Both the position numbers and the translations under genes were made by a program. DNA of 63,935 bases from Verrucomicrobium sp. BvORR034. GTDB taxonomy: Bacteria > Verrucomicrobiota > Verrucomicrobiia > Verrucomicrobiales > Verrucomicrobiaceae. The DNA is taken from the NCBI RefSeq assembly GCF_000739635.1, contig NZ_BATQ01000099.1:1-63935 (forward strand), in the 5' to 3' direction. Below, in pieces: positions 1-11,517 of this stretch. The notes under the pieces were generated by a model. That model did not search any database. It was not told where the DNA came from and worked only from the letters and a program-made list of their open reading frames with translations. Position 1 is the first letter of the stretch. Each line of letters opens with the position of its first letter.

Positions 1-1
1 G

Positions 2-541
<540 letters not shown>

Positions 542-545
542 GCGG

Positions 546-576
546 CCAAACTTCAAATTTCAAATACCAAACTTCA
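546..576 (+). repeat. Left inverted-repeat arm of cassette 1
   Basis: A 31-base A/T-rich arm built of CTTCAAA/TTTCAAA-like units and ending in AACTTCA. Its reverse complement matches 1055-1084 with two internal mismatches and a diverging end. The last base is the A of the ATG of the enclosed gene, so the arm also contains that gene's translation initiation region. Confidence 0.8.
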
Positions 577-1052
577 TGGAATTTCCCAATCATGCAGCTG
601 AGGACGATTGGTCAGCCTTGGAGCCTGCTGAGCTTGCAAACTCTCAGGAAGATGATTCATTCTCCGTGAATGAAGATGGTGAACAGTATGCTGTAGCCAA
701 GCGGCCGTTTGATCTCGAAGAGCGAACAACTCAATTCGGGGCTGCGTCGGTTCGATTCTGCAAGAAGGTGCCTTTATGCCCGACCAACAATCGGTTGATT
801 GATCAACTGGTTGGTGCTGCCACAAGTGTGGGCGCCAATTACATGGAGGCCAGTGAGCGCGTCTCAAAAAGAGATTTTGTATTTATCATCAGTCGTTGTG
901 TAAAAGAGGCAAAGGAGGTCCGCTTCTTCCTTAGAATGATTGCGGTTTCAGAGCCTGAATTGGCGCCTGAGGCTCGTGCCCTTTACAAAGAAGCCAGCGA
1001 GTTGCTTTTGATCCTGGCCAAGATACGACGGGTCGCCGGGCAAAGTAGCTGA
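576..1052 (+). CDS. Four-helix-bundle protein (S23/IVS family, Avd-like)
   Basis: 158 residues. The first 45 are an acidic extension; the rest matches the four-helix-bundle family (TIGR02436 type): FDLEERTTQFG, then NRLIDQLVGAATSVGANYMEA, SKRDFVFIISRCVKEAKEVRF and an L/I-rich last helix. The family is known from intervening sequences inside 23S rRNA genes and includes relatives of Avd, the accessory protein of diversity-generating retroelements that binds RNA and reverse transcriptase. No reverse transcriptase or rRNA is nearby, so the function here is unknown. The gene is framed by inverted repeats and reads in the same direction as the flanking DUF1553 and DUF1501 genes. ATG 576 is chosen because it opens the frame; a later start could remove the acidic extension. 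Confidence 0.88.
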   Translation: MEFPNHAAEDDWSALEPAELANSQEDDSFSVNEDGEQYAVAKRPFDLEERTTQFGAASVRFCKKVPLCPTNNRLIDQLVGAATSVGANYMEASERVSKRDFVFIISRCVKEAKEVRFFLRMIAVSEPELAPEARALYKEASELLLILAKIRRVAGQSS

Positions 1053-1054
1053 AT

Positions 1055-1084
1055 TGAAGTTTGGCATTTGAATTTTGAAGTTTT
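1055..1084 (+). repeat. Right inverted-repeat arm of cassette 1
   Basis: A 30-base arm beginning TGAAGTTTGGCATTTGAA, the inverted copy of 546-576. It starts two bases after the four-helix-bundle stop codon and ends 12 bases before the DUF1501 start codon, so any promoter or ribosome-binding site of the DUF1501 gene must lie in or next to it. Confidence 0.8.
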
Positions 1085-1096
1085 CTTCTCTTCCCC

Positions 1097-2521
1097 ATGT
1101 CCTCGCCATCCTATCACCCTGCGCCCCTTCTCCAACGCCGCGCGTTCCTGCAGCAGTCCGCCTATGGACTGGGCGGCATGGCACTCGCCAGCTTGTTGGA
1201 GCAATCTTATGCAGGCTCGTCATCAGAACGCTGGCGCGGGGCGGTGCTCAAGCCGCACGCTCCTATCAAGGCCCGGCGGGTCATCCATCTCTGCATGGCG
1301 GGCGGTCCTTCGCATCTGGAAACGTTCGATTGGAAGCCGGTCCTGAAGGATCTCGATGGCAAGGCATTTCCTGAATCCTTCACCAAAGGACAACAGCTCG
1401 CCCAGCTCCAAGGGGCGGAACTGAAGGCGAGGGGAGCGTTCTGCAACTTCACCAAACACGGACAGACGGGGAATGAGATCTCGGATCTCTTTCCCCACAT
1501 GGCAGGAGTGGCGGATGAGTTGTGCATCATCCGTTCCATGCAGACGGAGCAGATCAATCACGATACGGCGCATGCGTTCATGAACAGCGGGTCCATCATC
1601 AAGGGGCGGCCGAGCATGGGCTCGTGGCTGCTGTACGGTTTGGGCTGCGAGACAGAGGAGCTGCCGGGGTTCGTGGTCTTGACATCTGCCGGCAAATCCG
1701 GGCAGCAGCCCATCTCCGCCCGCCAGTGGTCCAGCGGCTTTCTTGCCAGCAAATTTCAGGGCATCCTCTTCAATTCCAAAGGGAATGCGGTGCACTATCT
1801 GGGGAGTCCGGAGGGTGTCTGCCAGAGTACCCAGCGGCAGGTGGTGGAGGAGATCCAACGCATGAACGGCCTGCTGGGAGAGCAGCGGGTGGACCCGGAG
1901 ATCCAGACCCGCATCGCGCAGTATGAGATGGCCTTCCGTATGCAGACCTCCGTGCCGGAACTCACTGACATGAAGAGCGAATCCAAGGAGGTGCTGGACA
2001 TGTACGGGATCAAGGAGCCCGGCGATGGATCGTTTGCCAGCAACTGCCTGCTGGCGCGCCGCATGGCCGAGCGGGGCGTGCGGATGATCCAGCTCTACCA
2101 CCGCGCGTGGGATCACCACGGCGGCATTGTGGACGGGATGAAGAGCGCGGCCCAAGACGTGGATCAAGCCAGCGCCGCCCTGATCAAGGATCTCAAACAA
2201 CGGGGCCTGTTGGACGATACCCTGGTGCTATGGGGTGGGGAGTTTGGCCGCACGCCCATGGGGCAGGGGTCTGGTCGCGACCACCATATTCTCGCATTCA
2301 GCGTTGCCATGGCCGGCGGCGGAGTGAAGCCGGGAACTTACGGTACGACAGATGAGCTGGGCTACCGTGCGGTGGAGAACGTGGTGCCGGTGCACGATCT
2401 GCATGCCACGATGCTGCACCTTTTGGGCATTGATCACAAACGCATGACCGTAAAATTCCAGGGACTCGACATGCGACTCACTGGAGTCGCTGGAAACGTC
2501 GTCAAAGGCATCATCGCTTAA
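1097..2521 (+). CDS. DUF1501 protein with Tat-type signal
   Basis: 474 residues. The N-terminus carries a twin-arginine motif (QRRAFLQQSAYGLGG) followed by an Ala/Leu-rich stretch, so export by the Tat system is likely. The body is DUF1501, a family with a sulfatase/alkaline-phosphatase-like fold: HLCMAGGPSHLETFDWKP near the N-terminus, YHRAWDHHGG in the middle and WGGEFGRTPMGQGSGRDHH near the C-terminus. The GGEFGRTP and RDHH motifs are family hallmarks and contain likely metal-binding residues. It pairs with the DUF1553 gene upstream and is paralogous to 5715-7166. The substrate is unknown. Confidence 0.93.
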   Translation: MSSPSYHPAPLLQRRAFLQQSAYGLGGMALASLLEQSYAGSSSERWRGAVLKPHAPIKARRVIHLCMAGGPSHLETFDWKPVLKDLDGKAFPESFTKGQQLAQLQGAELKARGAFCNFTKHGQTGNEISDLFPHMAGVADELCIIRSMQTEQINHDTAHAFMNSGSIIKGRPSMGSWLLYGLGCETEELPGFVVLTSAGKSGQQPISARQWSSGFLASKFQGILFNSKGNAVHYLGSPEGVCQSTQRQVVEEIQRMNGLLGEQRVDPEIQTRIAQYEMAFRMQTSVPELTDMKSESKEVLDMYGIKEPGDGSFASNCLLARRMAERGVRMIQLYHRAWDHHGGIVDGMKSAAQDVDQASAALIKDLKQRGLLDDTLVLWGGEFGRTPMGQGSGRDHHILAFSVAMAGGGVKPGTYGTTDELGYRAVENVVPVHDLHATMLHLLGIDHKRMTVKFQGLDMRLTGVAGNVVKGIIA

Positions 2522-2591
2522 ATGCGAGAAACAAGAAAAATCAGGCCGCGTGTCCTAACTGGGCGCGGCAGTGCCATTGAGACCTGACACC

Positions 2592-5500
2592 ATGCCGATG
2601 ACCGTCACACGCCTGCAATCGTTGTTGCTCCGGATCCTACCACTGATGGTTGGAGTTGGCGGCGTGACGGCGGCTGCTCCAGCGAAGGTACAGTTCAACA
2701 GAGATATCCGTCCTCTGCTTAGCGAGAACTGCTTCTACTGCCACGGCCCAGATTCCGCCACGCGCGAGGCGGGGCTGCGACTGGACAAGAGAGAGGATGC
2801 CATCAAAGAGGGGGCGATCATCCCTGGCGATGCTTCGAAGGGCACGCTCATGGAGCGAATCTTCACGCATGATGCCGACGACGCCATGCCTCCGCCGAAA
2901 AGCAATCGCCACCTGAGCGATGCGGATCGCGCCCTTTTGAAGCGTTGGATTGAGGAGGGCGCAGAATACGAAGCGCACTGGTCCTTCGTCCCGTTGAAGG
3001 GCGAGCAGCTATCCAGACTTGGTCAATCTGGAACCTCTGTCATCGATGCCGTGGTTACGGCCGGACTTGCGGGCAAGCACCTGCAGCTCCAACCCGAGGC
3101 CACACGTGAAACCTTAATCCGAAGGGTGAGCTTTGACCTCACAGGGTTGCCGCCGAGTGCGGCGGATGTGGAGGCCTTTATCAAAGACCCGGCACCGGAT
3201 GCCTATGAACGACTGGTGGACCGGCTGCTACAGTCTCCTCACTACGGCGAGCGTATGGCTGTGGACTGGCTGGATATGTCGCGCTATTCGGACAGCTATG
3301 GCTTCCAGGTGGATCGTGAACGGGAGGTCTGGCCGTGGCGGGACTGGGTCATCAAGGCGTACAATGAGAACCTGCCCTTTGATCAGTTTGTTACTTGGCA
3401 GATCGCAGGGGACCTGCTCCCCCAGGCGACCGATGAGCAAATCCTGGCCACAGCTTTCAACCGGCTGCATCAGCAGGAGTCAGAGGGAGGCAGTGTGGAG
3501 GAGGAGTACCGGGTGGAGTATGTCGCGGACCGCATCCAGACGTTCTCCACTGCCTTCCTCGGCCTCACCATGGAGTGTGCCCGCTGTCACGATCACAAGT
3601 ATGATCCCATCACGCACAAGGACTACTACTCGCTGTTCGCGTTCTTCCAGAACATCGATGAAGCGGGGCTGTACTCTTACTTTACCCCCTCGCAACCCAC
3701 ACCCACCTTGGCTCTGGTCGACAGTGCGACCAAAGAGCGCCTGAATGCCGCCAAGCGCAAAGTGGATGGTCTCAACGAGGACGGTGTTTACCTGGCTCTG
3801 AGCCTGGAAAACGGGTTCAAGAACTGGTGGCAGTTCCAGGAGGGTGCCGTGACGGCTAAAGGCGAAACAGCCCGTTTTGACCTGGATCAGCTGGAGGGAG
3901 GCAAGTCTCCCAATGCCCTGGATGAGAAGGGGGCAGCCGTGGTTAAAGGAGCCAATGCATTGATCGACGGGCGTCATGGGAAGGCTCTCAAGTTCACCGG
4001 AGACGACTCCATGGATCTTGGGCTGGGGAACTACAACCGGCACGAACCGTTCAGCATTTCCCTATGGTTGAAGACGCTGGATCGGAAAGAACGTGCGGTG
4101 GTGTTGCATCGTTCCCAAGCTTCCACCGATGCCGCGAGCCGGGGCTATGAACTTTTGATCGAGGATGGACGTCTCAAGTGGTCGCTCATTCATTTCTGGC
4201 CTGGAAACGCGGCTTCTGTGCGGTCGAAGGCAGAAGTGCCTCTGAACCAGTGGACCCATGTGACCGTGACCAATGACGGCTCCAGTACGGCTGGGGGGCT
4301 CAAGATCTATGTCAACGGCAAGCTTGCGAAGGTGGAAGTGATTCGCGACGCGCTGACCAAGGGCATCACGGGAGGTGGGCACGACAACATCTCGCTGGGG
4401 GAAAGGTTCCGTGATCGTGGGTTCAAAGACGGGGCCGTAGATGAAGTCCGGATTTTCAATCGCGAGGTGACGGCCTTGGAAGCGCTGTCGATCTTCGATC
4501 CCGAGGCTCCCAAAAAGGAGCTTCAGAATGAAAACCTCTGGCGGGAGTACTTTCTGACGACCGTGGATGATTCCTGGAGCCAGCACCTGACCGCCCTGCA
4601 AGCGGCACGGGCTGAGTCTTATGGTCTTCAAGACGGGACCAAGGAGATCATGGTGATGAAGGAGCTTCCTGAGCCGAAGAAGGCCTACGTCCTGTTCCGG
4701 GGAGAATATACCCAGCGCCGGGATGAAGTCACTGCCAACACGCCCGAGGCCCTGCCTCCGATTCCCGCAGGACAGCCCAAGAACCGCCTGGGATTGGCCC
4801 GTTGGCTGACCAGTCGGGAAAATCCGCTGCTGGCGAGAGTTTCCGTGAACCGTATGTGGCAGGGGCTGTTCGGCCGGGGACTCGTGAAGACGTCTGAGGA
4901 TTTCGGGAGCCAGGGCGAGCGCCCGTTGTACCCTGAACTGCTGGACTGGCTGTCATGGCATTTCATGGAGTCGGGGTGGGATGTGAAAGGTCTGATGAAG
5001 ACGATGGTCATGTCTCGCACCTACCGTCAGCAGAGCATCGGCAGCCTGGAGGTCATGACCGACGATCCAGACAACCAGTGGCTGGCGCGCGGACCTCGCT
5101 TCCGGCTGCCGGCGGAGATGATTCGTGACAACGCCCTGTTTGCGAGCGGCCTGCTTGCCCCACAGGTGGGAGGTCCCCCGGTGAATCCTTACGAGATGGA
5201 AGAGGCTTTCAAGCCCGCGCAACCTTCAGCAGGGCAGGGAGTATACCGTCGCAGTCTGTACACCACGTGGCGTCGCACCAGTCCTCCGCCCGCCATGATT
5301 GCCTTCGATGCCCCGCGTCGGGCCGTTTGTTCCGCCAAGCGTGAAAGGACCGATTCTCCGCTACAAGCCCTCATTCTGCTGAACGGCACGCAGTATGTGG
5401 AAGCGGCGCGGATGTTGGGTGCCAAGTTGTACAAGGAGCAGGGCGGGAGTGTCGAAGCCATGGTGGATGCCGGCTTCATGACCTGCTTGGGACGCATGCC

Positions 5501-5702
5501 GGACGCCCGCGAGCGGGAAGTCTGCATGCGCCTCTACCAGGAGGAACTGGAAGATTACCGGAAACAACCTGAACTGGCGGCCCTGCTTCTGAATGTGGGC
5601 GCGGCAGACAAAGACACTTCGATTCCCGATCCCGAGGCGGCAGCCGCCATGGTGCTGGCACAAGTTTTGTTGAACCATGACGTGTGCGTGGTGAAGCGAT
5701 AG
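2592..5702 (+). CDS. PSCyt1-DUF1549-LamG-DUF1553 protein
   Basis: About 1,036 residues from ATG 2592; GTG 2571 is an alternative. I prefer 2592 because a hydrophobic signal segment (SLLLRILPLMVGVGG) follows closely. Order of domains: PSCyt1 at roughly 30-120 with a CFYCH heme-type motif (CxxCH), DUF1549 (PSCyt2) at about 160-370 with CARCHDHKYDP, a LamG-like jelly roll at about 440-640 (HGKALKFTGDDSMDLG to DEVRIFNRE), and DUF1553 (PSD1) at about 730-1030. The two CxxCH motifs suggest covalent heme binding in the periplasm. The stop is 12 bases before the DUF1501 start, so the two genes are almost certainly cotranscribed. Confidence 0.93.
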   Translation: MPMTVTRLQSLLLRILPLMVGVGGVTAAAPAKVQFNRDIRPLLSENCFYCHGPDSATREAGLRLDKREDAIKEGAIIPGDASKGTLMERIFTHDADDAMPPPKSNRHLSDADRALLKRWIEEGAEYEAHWSFVPLKGEQLSRLGQSGTSVIDAVVTAGLAGKHLQLQPEATRETLIRRVSFDLTGLPPSAADVEAFIKDPAPDAYERLVDRLLQSPHYGERMAVDWLDMSRYSDSYGFQVDREREVWPWRDWVIKAYNENLPFDQFVTWQIAGDLLPQATDEQILATAFNRLHQQESEGGSVEEEYRVEYVADRIQTFSTAFLGLTMECARCHDHKYDPITHKDYYSLFAFFQNIDEAGLYSYFTPSQPTPTLALVDSATKERLNAAKRKVDGLNEDGVYLALSLENGFKNWWQFQEGAVTAKGETARFDLDQLEGGKSPNALDEKGAAVVKGANALIDGRHGKALKFTGDDSMDLGLGNYNRHEPFSISLWLKTLDRKERAVVLHRSQASTDAASRGYELLIEDGRLKWSLIHFWPGNAASVRSKAEVPLNQWTHVTVTNDGSSTAGGLKIYVNGKLAKVEVIRDALTKGITGGGHDNISLGERFRDRGFKDGAVDEVRIFNREVTALEALSIFDPEAPKKELQNENLWREYFLTTVDDSWSQHLTALQAARAESYGLQDGTKEIMVMKELPEPKKAYVLFRGEYTQRRDEVTANTPEALPPIPAGQPKNRLGLARWLTSRENPLLARVSVNRMWQGLFGRGLVKTSEDFGSQGERPLYPELLDWLSWHFMESGWDVKGLMKTMVMSRTYRQQSIGSLEVMTDDPDNQWLARGPRFRLPAEMIRDNALFASGLLAPQVGGPPVNPYEMEEAFKPAQPSAGQGVYRRSLYTTWRRTSPPPAMIAFDAPRRAVCSAKRERTDSPLQALILLNGTQYVEAARMLGAKLYKEQGGSVEAMVDAGFMTCLGRMPDAREREVCMRLYQEELEDYRKQPELAALLLNVGAADKDTSIPDPEAAAAMVLAQVLLNHDVCVVKR

Positions 5703-5714
5703 GCCCTGACTCTT

Positions 5715-7166
5715 ATGAACTCGACCCTTGATATGCCTCCATCTGGATTGCCCACGCGACGGCAGTTCCTCAACCGCTTTGGCATGGGTCTGGGCGGGGT
5801 GGCCTTGGCAGAGATGCTGGCGACCCAGCAAGGTGCGGCGGCGGCCATGGCAGAAAGCGGCGGGGTGTTGGGTGCTCCTCATCTGGCCCCCAAGGCCAAT
5901 CGGATCATCTACCTTTTCATGTCCGGTGGGCCGTCCCAACTGGATCTGCTGGACTATAAGCCGTTGCTCAACGAGCGGCATGGCGAGCAACTGCCGGATT
6001 CGGTACGTGGAGGGCAGCGTCTGACCGGCATGTCAGGCAATCAGTCGTCCATTCCCCTGGTTGGTTCGCCGTTCAAGTTCCAGCAGTATGGGCCGTCGGG
6101 GACCTGGATGAGTGAGCTTCTCCCGCACACTGCCAGCATCGCAGGGGATATTTGCGTGGTTCGATCCCTCTACACCGAAGCGATCAATCACGGCCCGGGC
6201 GTGACCTTCCTCCAGACCGGCTCACAGATTGCCGGACGTCCCAGCATGGGAGCCTGGCTGAGCTACGGACTGGGTCAGGACAATGCGAACCTGCCCTCGT
6301 TCGTGGTGTTGATCACCAAGGGGAAGGGAGGGCAGCCTCTGGGAGCGCATCTCTGGGGCAGCGGCTTCCTTCCCACCAAACATCAAGGAGTGCTTTTCCG
6401 TGCAGCCGAGGATCCTGTGCTCTATCTGGGCAATCCCGCCGGCATCACGGATGCGGGCCGCAGGCGCATGCTGGATCGGCTGATGGAGCTTCACGAACAC
6501 CAGCTCGAACTGACGCCGGATGTAGAGATTCAGAACCGGATCGCCCACTATGAAATGGCGTACCGGATGCAGTCCAGCATCCCGGAGGTCACCGACACCT
6601 CGGATGAACCTCAGCATGTACTGGACTCCTACGGGCCCGATGTGAAGACGCCCGGCACCTTCGCTGCGAACTGCCTGCAAGCTCGTCGTCTGGCGGAGAA
6701 GGGCGTGCGCTTCATCCAACTCTACCATCAGGATTGGGACCATCATGGTGGCCTGCCAGGGGAGCTCCCCAAGCTGTGCCATGAGACCGATCAGCCAGCC
6801 GCTGCACTCGTGAAGGATCTCAAACAACGCGGCCTGCTGGATGATACCCTGGTGGTCTGGGGTGGGGAGTTTGGCCGCACCAACTATTGCCAGGGCAAGA
6901 TCCAGTCAAACTTCGGTCGTGATCACCATCCCCGCTGCTTCAGCGTCTGGATGGCAGGCGCGGGCGTCAACGCAGGAACCACGTACGGAGAGACCTGCGA
7001 GTTCGGGTATAACGTGGTCAAAGACGGCGTACACATCCACGACTTCCACGCCTCACTTCTTCATCTGCTTGGTATCGATCACGAGAAGCTGACCTACAAG
7101 TTCCAGGGGCGTCGCTACCGGCTGACCGATGTGCACGGGCACTTGGTCAAAGGGATGATGGCGTAG
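5715..7166 (+). CDS. DUF1501 protein with Tat-type signal (second copy)
   Basis: 483 residues with a Tat motif TRRQFLNRFGMGLGG and the DUF1501 landmarks LFMSGGPSQLDLLDYKP, YHQDWDHHGG and WGGEFGRTNYCQG...GRDHHPR. It is a clear paralogue of 1097-2521: the order and spacing of motifs agree over the full length. It lies 12 bases after the DUF1553 gene, which is the usual undisturbed arrangement of this pair and contrasts with the 555-base gap in the first pair. The reaction catalysed is unknown; a periplasmic metal-dependent hydrolase is the best structural guess. Confidence 0.93.
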   Translation: MNSTLDMPPSGLPTRRQFLNRFGMGLGGVALAEMLATQQGAAAAMAESGGVLGAPHLAPKANRIIYLFMSGGPSQLDLLDYKPLLNERHGEQLPDSVRGGQRLTGMSGNQSSIPLVGSPFKFQQYGPSGTWMSELLPHTASIAGDICVVRSLYTEAINHGPGVTFLQTGSQIAGRPSMGAWLSYGLGQDNANLPSFVVLITKGKGGQPLGAHLWGSGFLPTKHQGVLFRAAEDPVLYLGNPAGITDAGRRRMLDRLMELHEHQLELTPDVEIQNRIAHYEMAYRMQSSIPEVTDTSDEPQHVLDSYGPDVKTPGTFAANCLQARRLAEKGVRFIQLYHQDWDHHGGLPGELPKLCHETDQPAAALVKDLKQRGLLDDTLVVWGGEFGRTNYCQGKIQSNFGRDHHPRCFSVWMAGAGVNAGTTYGETCEFGYNVVKDGVHIHDFHASLLHLLGIDHEKLTYKFQGRRYRLTDVHGHLVKGMMA

Positions 7167-7170
7167 GGGA

Positions 7171-7244
7171 GTTTTCAGTTTTCAGCTTGAGCCTCCCAAG
7201 TGTCAGCATGCGGGGCTGAAAACTTGAAACTGAAAACTGAAAAC
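7171..7244. repeat. Geneless inverted repeat of TGAAAAC units
   Basis: Left arm 7171-7188 (GTTTTCAGTTTTCAGCTT) and right arm 7215-7244 (GCTGAAAAC, then repeated TGAAAAC units) are inverted copies separated by 26 bases. The structure begins 4 bases after the DUF1501 stop codon at 7166, the same distance at which cassette 1 begins after its upstream stop codon. It could act as a terminator-like hairpin, but there is no T-tract. The heptamer style resembles the arms of cassette 1, so it may be an empty or collapsed cassette. Confidence 0.7.
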
Positions 7245-7245
7245 T

Positions 7246-7479
7246 TCACTGGGGATCATCAACTCCTTCATCCCCCTGCGACAAGTCTTCCTTGCGGTGG
7301 AGCGGGGCTGTATCGGTCTTGTCCACGCTGGCAAGGTCATCATTTTGCCGTGCGACCTCGCTCTTCTGTAGCTTCTGGTGTTTGCTCTCGTCATCTTGAT
7401 TGACGAAGCCCTGTGAGGAGGGTGGGGTGACTTTCATGGACTTGGTGTTTGAACGGAGATCGTCCCTCACCGGGTTCAT
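7246..7479 (-). CDS. Small hydrophilic open frame, doubtful
   Basis: 77 codons on the minus strand with a very polar, Asp/Lys/Gln/Ser-rich translation and no recognisable domain. It fills most of the gap between the inverted repeat at 7171-7244 and the histidine kinase. A short hairpin (GGGAGC, 5-base loop, GCTCCC, 7487-7503) lies just upstream of its ATG. It might be a small protein, but composition alone does not separate it from a chance frame. The rest of 7245-7568 holds no other feature I can support; the kinase promoter should lie there. Confidence 0.22.
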   Translation of the reverse strand: MNPVRDDLRSNTKSMKVTPPSSQGFVNQDDESKHQKLQKSEVARQNDDLASVDKTDTAPLHRKEDLSQGDEGVDDPQ

Positions 7480-7568
7480 GGCGGTAGGGAGCGTGAGGCT
7501 CCCAAGGGGGAAGCTGCTAAAAATGGCACGGGTGGTGCTTCTTTTAGGAAGGCTCGACCACCGTAAAG

Positions 7569-10034
<2,466 letters not shown>

Positions 10035-10048
10035 CCGAACTCACCTGC

Positions 10049-11515
10049 ATGATCCGTCAACGCATCCTCATCGCCGACGACACCCCGGCCAGCCTCAGCC
10101 TCATCAGCAATGTCCTTGAACCCCGGGGATACGAGATTCTCGCGGTTTCCAACGGGAGGGATGCGCTCCAGCTCGCTCCCAAGGCCAAACCAGATCTCAT
10201 TTTGCTGGATGTGATGATGCCGGGTCAGGATGGGTTCATGGTCTGTCGCGAGCTCAAAGCAAGCGATGAGACTCGCAATATCCCCGTCATCTTTGTCACC
10301 AGCCGCAATGAGATCGAAAGCGTGGTGCGTGGGTTTCAAGTGGGGGCGGTGGACTACATCTACAAGCCCTTTCAGGCCCAGGAGGTGGTCACCCGCGTGG
10401 CGACCCACCTGAAGCTCAGCCTGCTCACCCGCGAGCTCCAGCAGCGCAATGACGAGTTGGAGCGGGAGATCCTGAAACGTCGCGAGGCGGAGCAGGCGCG
10501 GGACAAGGCTGCGCAACGCCTCTCCAGTCTGGCGACACGTGAAGCCCAGCGCTGGGGACTCGGCGGATTCGTCGGCGAGAGCCCGCACCTGCGGCGCATT
10601 TTGGACGACATCAACCGGCTTCAACAGTTCGGCAAAACCAGCGTGCTGATCACTGGGGAGAGTGGGACGGGCAAGGAGCTGGTGGCTCGCGCGGTGCATC
10701 ATCACAGCCCCCGTGCAGATGGACCCTTCGTCGCCGTGAACTGCGTGGCGGTGCCCGGTGAGCTGGCGGAGTCACTTTTCTTTGGCCACCTGAAAGGCAG
10801 TTTCACAGGAGCCACCAATGATCGCAAAGGGTACTTCGAACTGGCTGATGGAGGGACATTGTTCCTTGATGAAATTGGCGACATGCCAGCCGCGCTCCAA
10901 GCCAAGCTGTTGCGCGTGCTGGAAGATGGGGAGGTGACCCCAGTGGGTGGCACCAAGCCGCGCAAGGTGGATGTTCGTGTGGTGAGCGCCACCAATGCGA
11001 ACCTCCAGGACAAGATTGCCTCCGGTGACTTCCGTCAGGACTTGTACTTCCGGCTGGCTCGCTACTCGGTGCACACGCCCCCGCTTCGGGAGCGGGCCGA
11101 GGATTTGTCATTGCTGTCGTCTCACTTCTTAAGCCTGTTTGCTGGAGAGATGGGCATGACCGCTCCCACGCTCAGCCGTGAGGCGCTTGCGGTACTGGGA
11201 AATTACGCCTTTCCCGGAAATGTGCGCGAGCTGAAAAATGTCATCGAACGGGCTCTTATCCTCAGTGGTGGGGAGATCATCAAGAAGGAGCACCTGCAAT
11301 TGCTGGAACCTTCGGGCGACAGACCCGCACCACACCGTTCAGCTGTCTCAATCTCGGCTTCGGAAGGGATCCCGTTCAACCTCGAAGAGGCGGAACAGGT
11401 CTTGATTCAACGAGCCCTGGAGCAGACAGGCGGCAACGTTGCCGAAGCCGCTCGATTGCTGGATGTTAACCGCAGCCGCATCTACCGCCGTTTCCCGCAT
11501 CTGGCCAAGGGGTAG
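10049..11515 (+). CDS. Sigma-54-type response regulator (REC-AAA+-Fis HTH)
   Basis: 488 residues in NtrC order: a receiver domain with Asp54 in LILLDVMMPGQDG and Lys in YIYKPF, a coiled-coil linker (about 125-165), the AAA+ domain with Walker A GESGTGKE (about 203-210), the sigma-54 contact loop written GSFTGA (about 250-255), Walker B GTLFLDEIGD, and a Fis-type helix-turn-helix at the C-terminus (GGNVAEAARLLDVNRSRIYRR). The loop differs from the usual GAFTGA only by Ala to Ser. It should be phosphorylated by the kinase directly upstream and activate sigma-54 promoters. It converges with the next gene, with only two bases between their stop codons. Confidence 0.93.
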   Translation: MIRQRILIADDTPASLSLISNVLEPRGYEILAVSNGRDALQLAPKAKPDLILLDVMMPGQDGFMVCRELKASDETRNIPVIFVTSRNEIESVVRGFQVGAVDYIYKPFQAQEVVTRVATHLKLSLLTRELQQRNDELEREILKRREAEQARDKAAQRLSSLATREAQRWGLGGFVGESPHLRRILDDINRLQQFGKTSVLITGESGTGKELVARAVHHHSPRADGPFVAVNCVAVPGELAESLFFGHLKGSFTGATNDRKGYFELADGGTLFLDEIGDMPAALQAKLLRVLEDGEVTPVGGTKPRKVDVRVVSATNANLQDKIASGDFRQDLYFRLARYSVHTPPLRERAEDLSLLSSHFLSLFAGEMGMTAPTLSREALAVLGNYAFPGNVRELKNVIERALILSGGEIIKKEHLQLLEPSGDRPAPHRSAVSISASEGIPFNLEEAEQVLIQRALEQTGGNVAEAARLLDVNRSRIYRRFPHLAKG

Positions 11516-11517
11516 GG

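Larger units (their letters stand above)
546..1084 (+). mobile_element. Putative four-helix-bundle cassette 1 (inverted repeats plus one gene)
   Basis: Left arm 546-576 and right arm 1055-1084 are inverted repeats; reading both outward from the gene, about 26 of 28 bases match (unit TGAAGTTTGG followed by TTTGAA-type repeats). The single gene fills the space exactly: its ATG begins on the last base of the left arm and its TGA stop lies two bases before the right arm. The cassette starts 4 bases after the stop codon of the DUF1553 gene and separates it from its DUF1501 partner. The same two genes in the complete pair downstream are 12 bp apart. The repeats, fit and context are visible; mobility is inferred. 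Confidence 0.6.
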
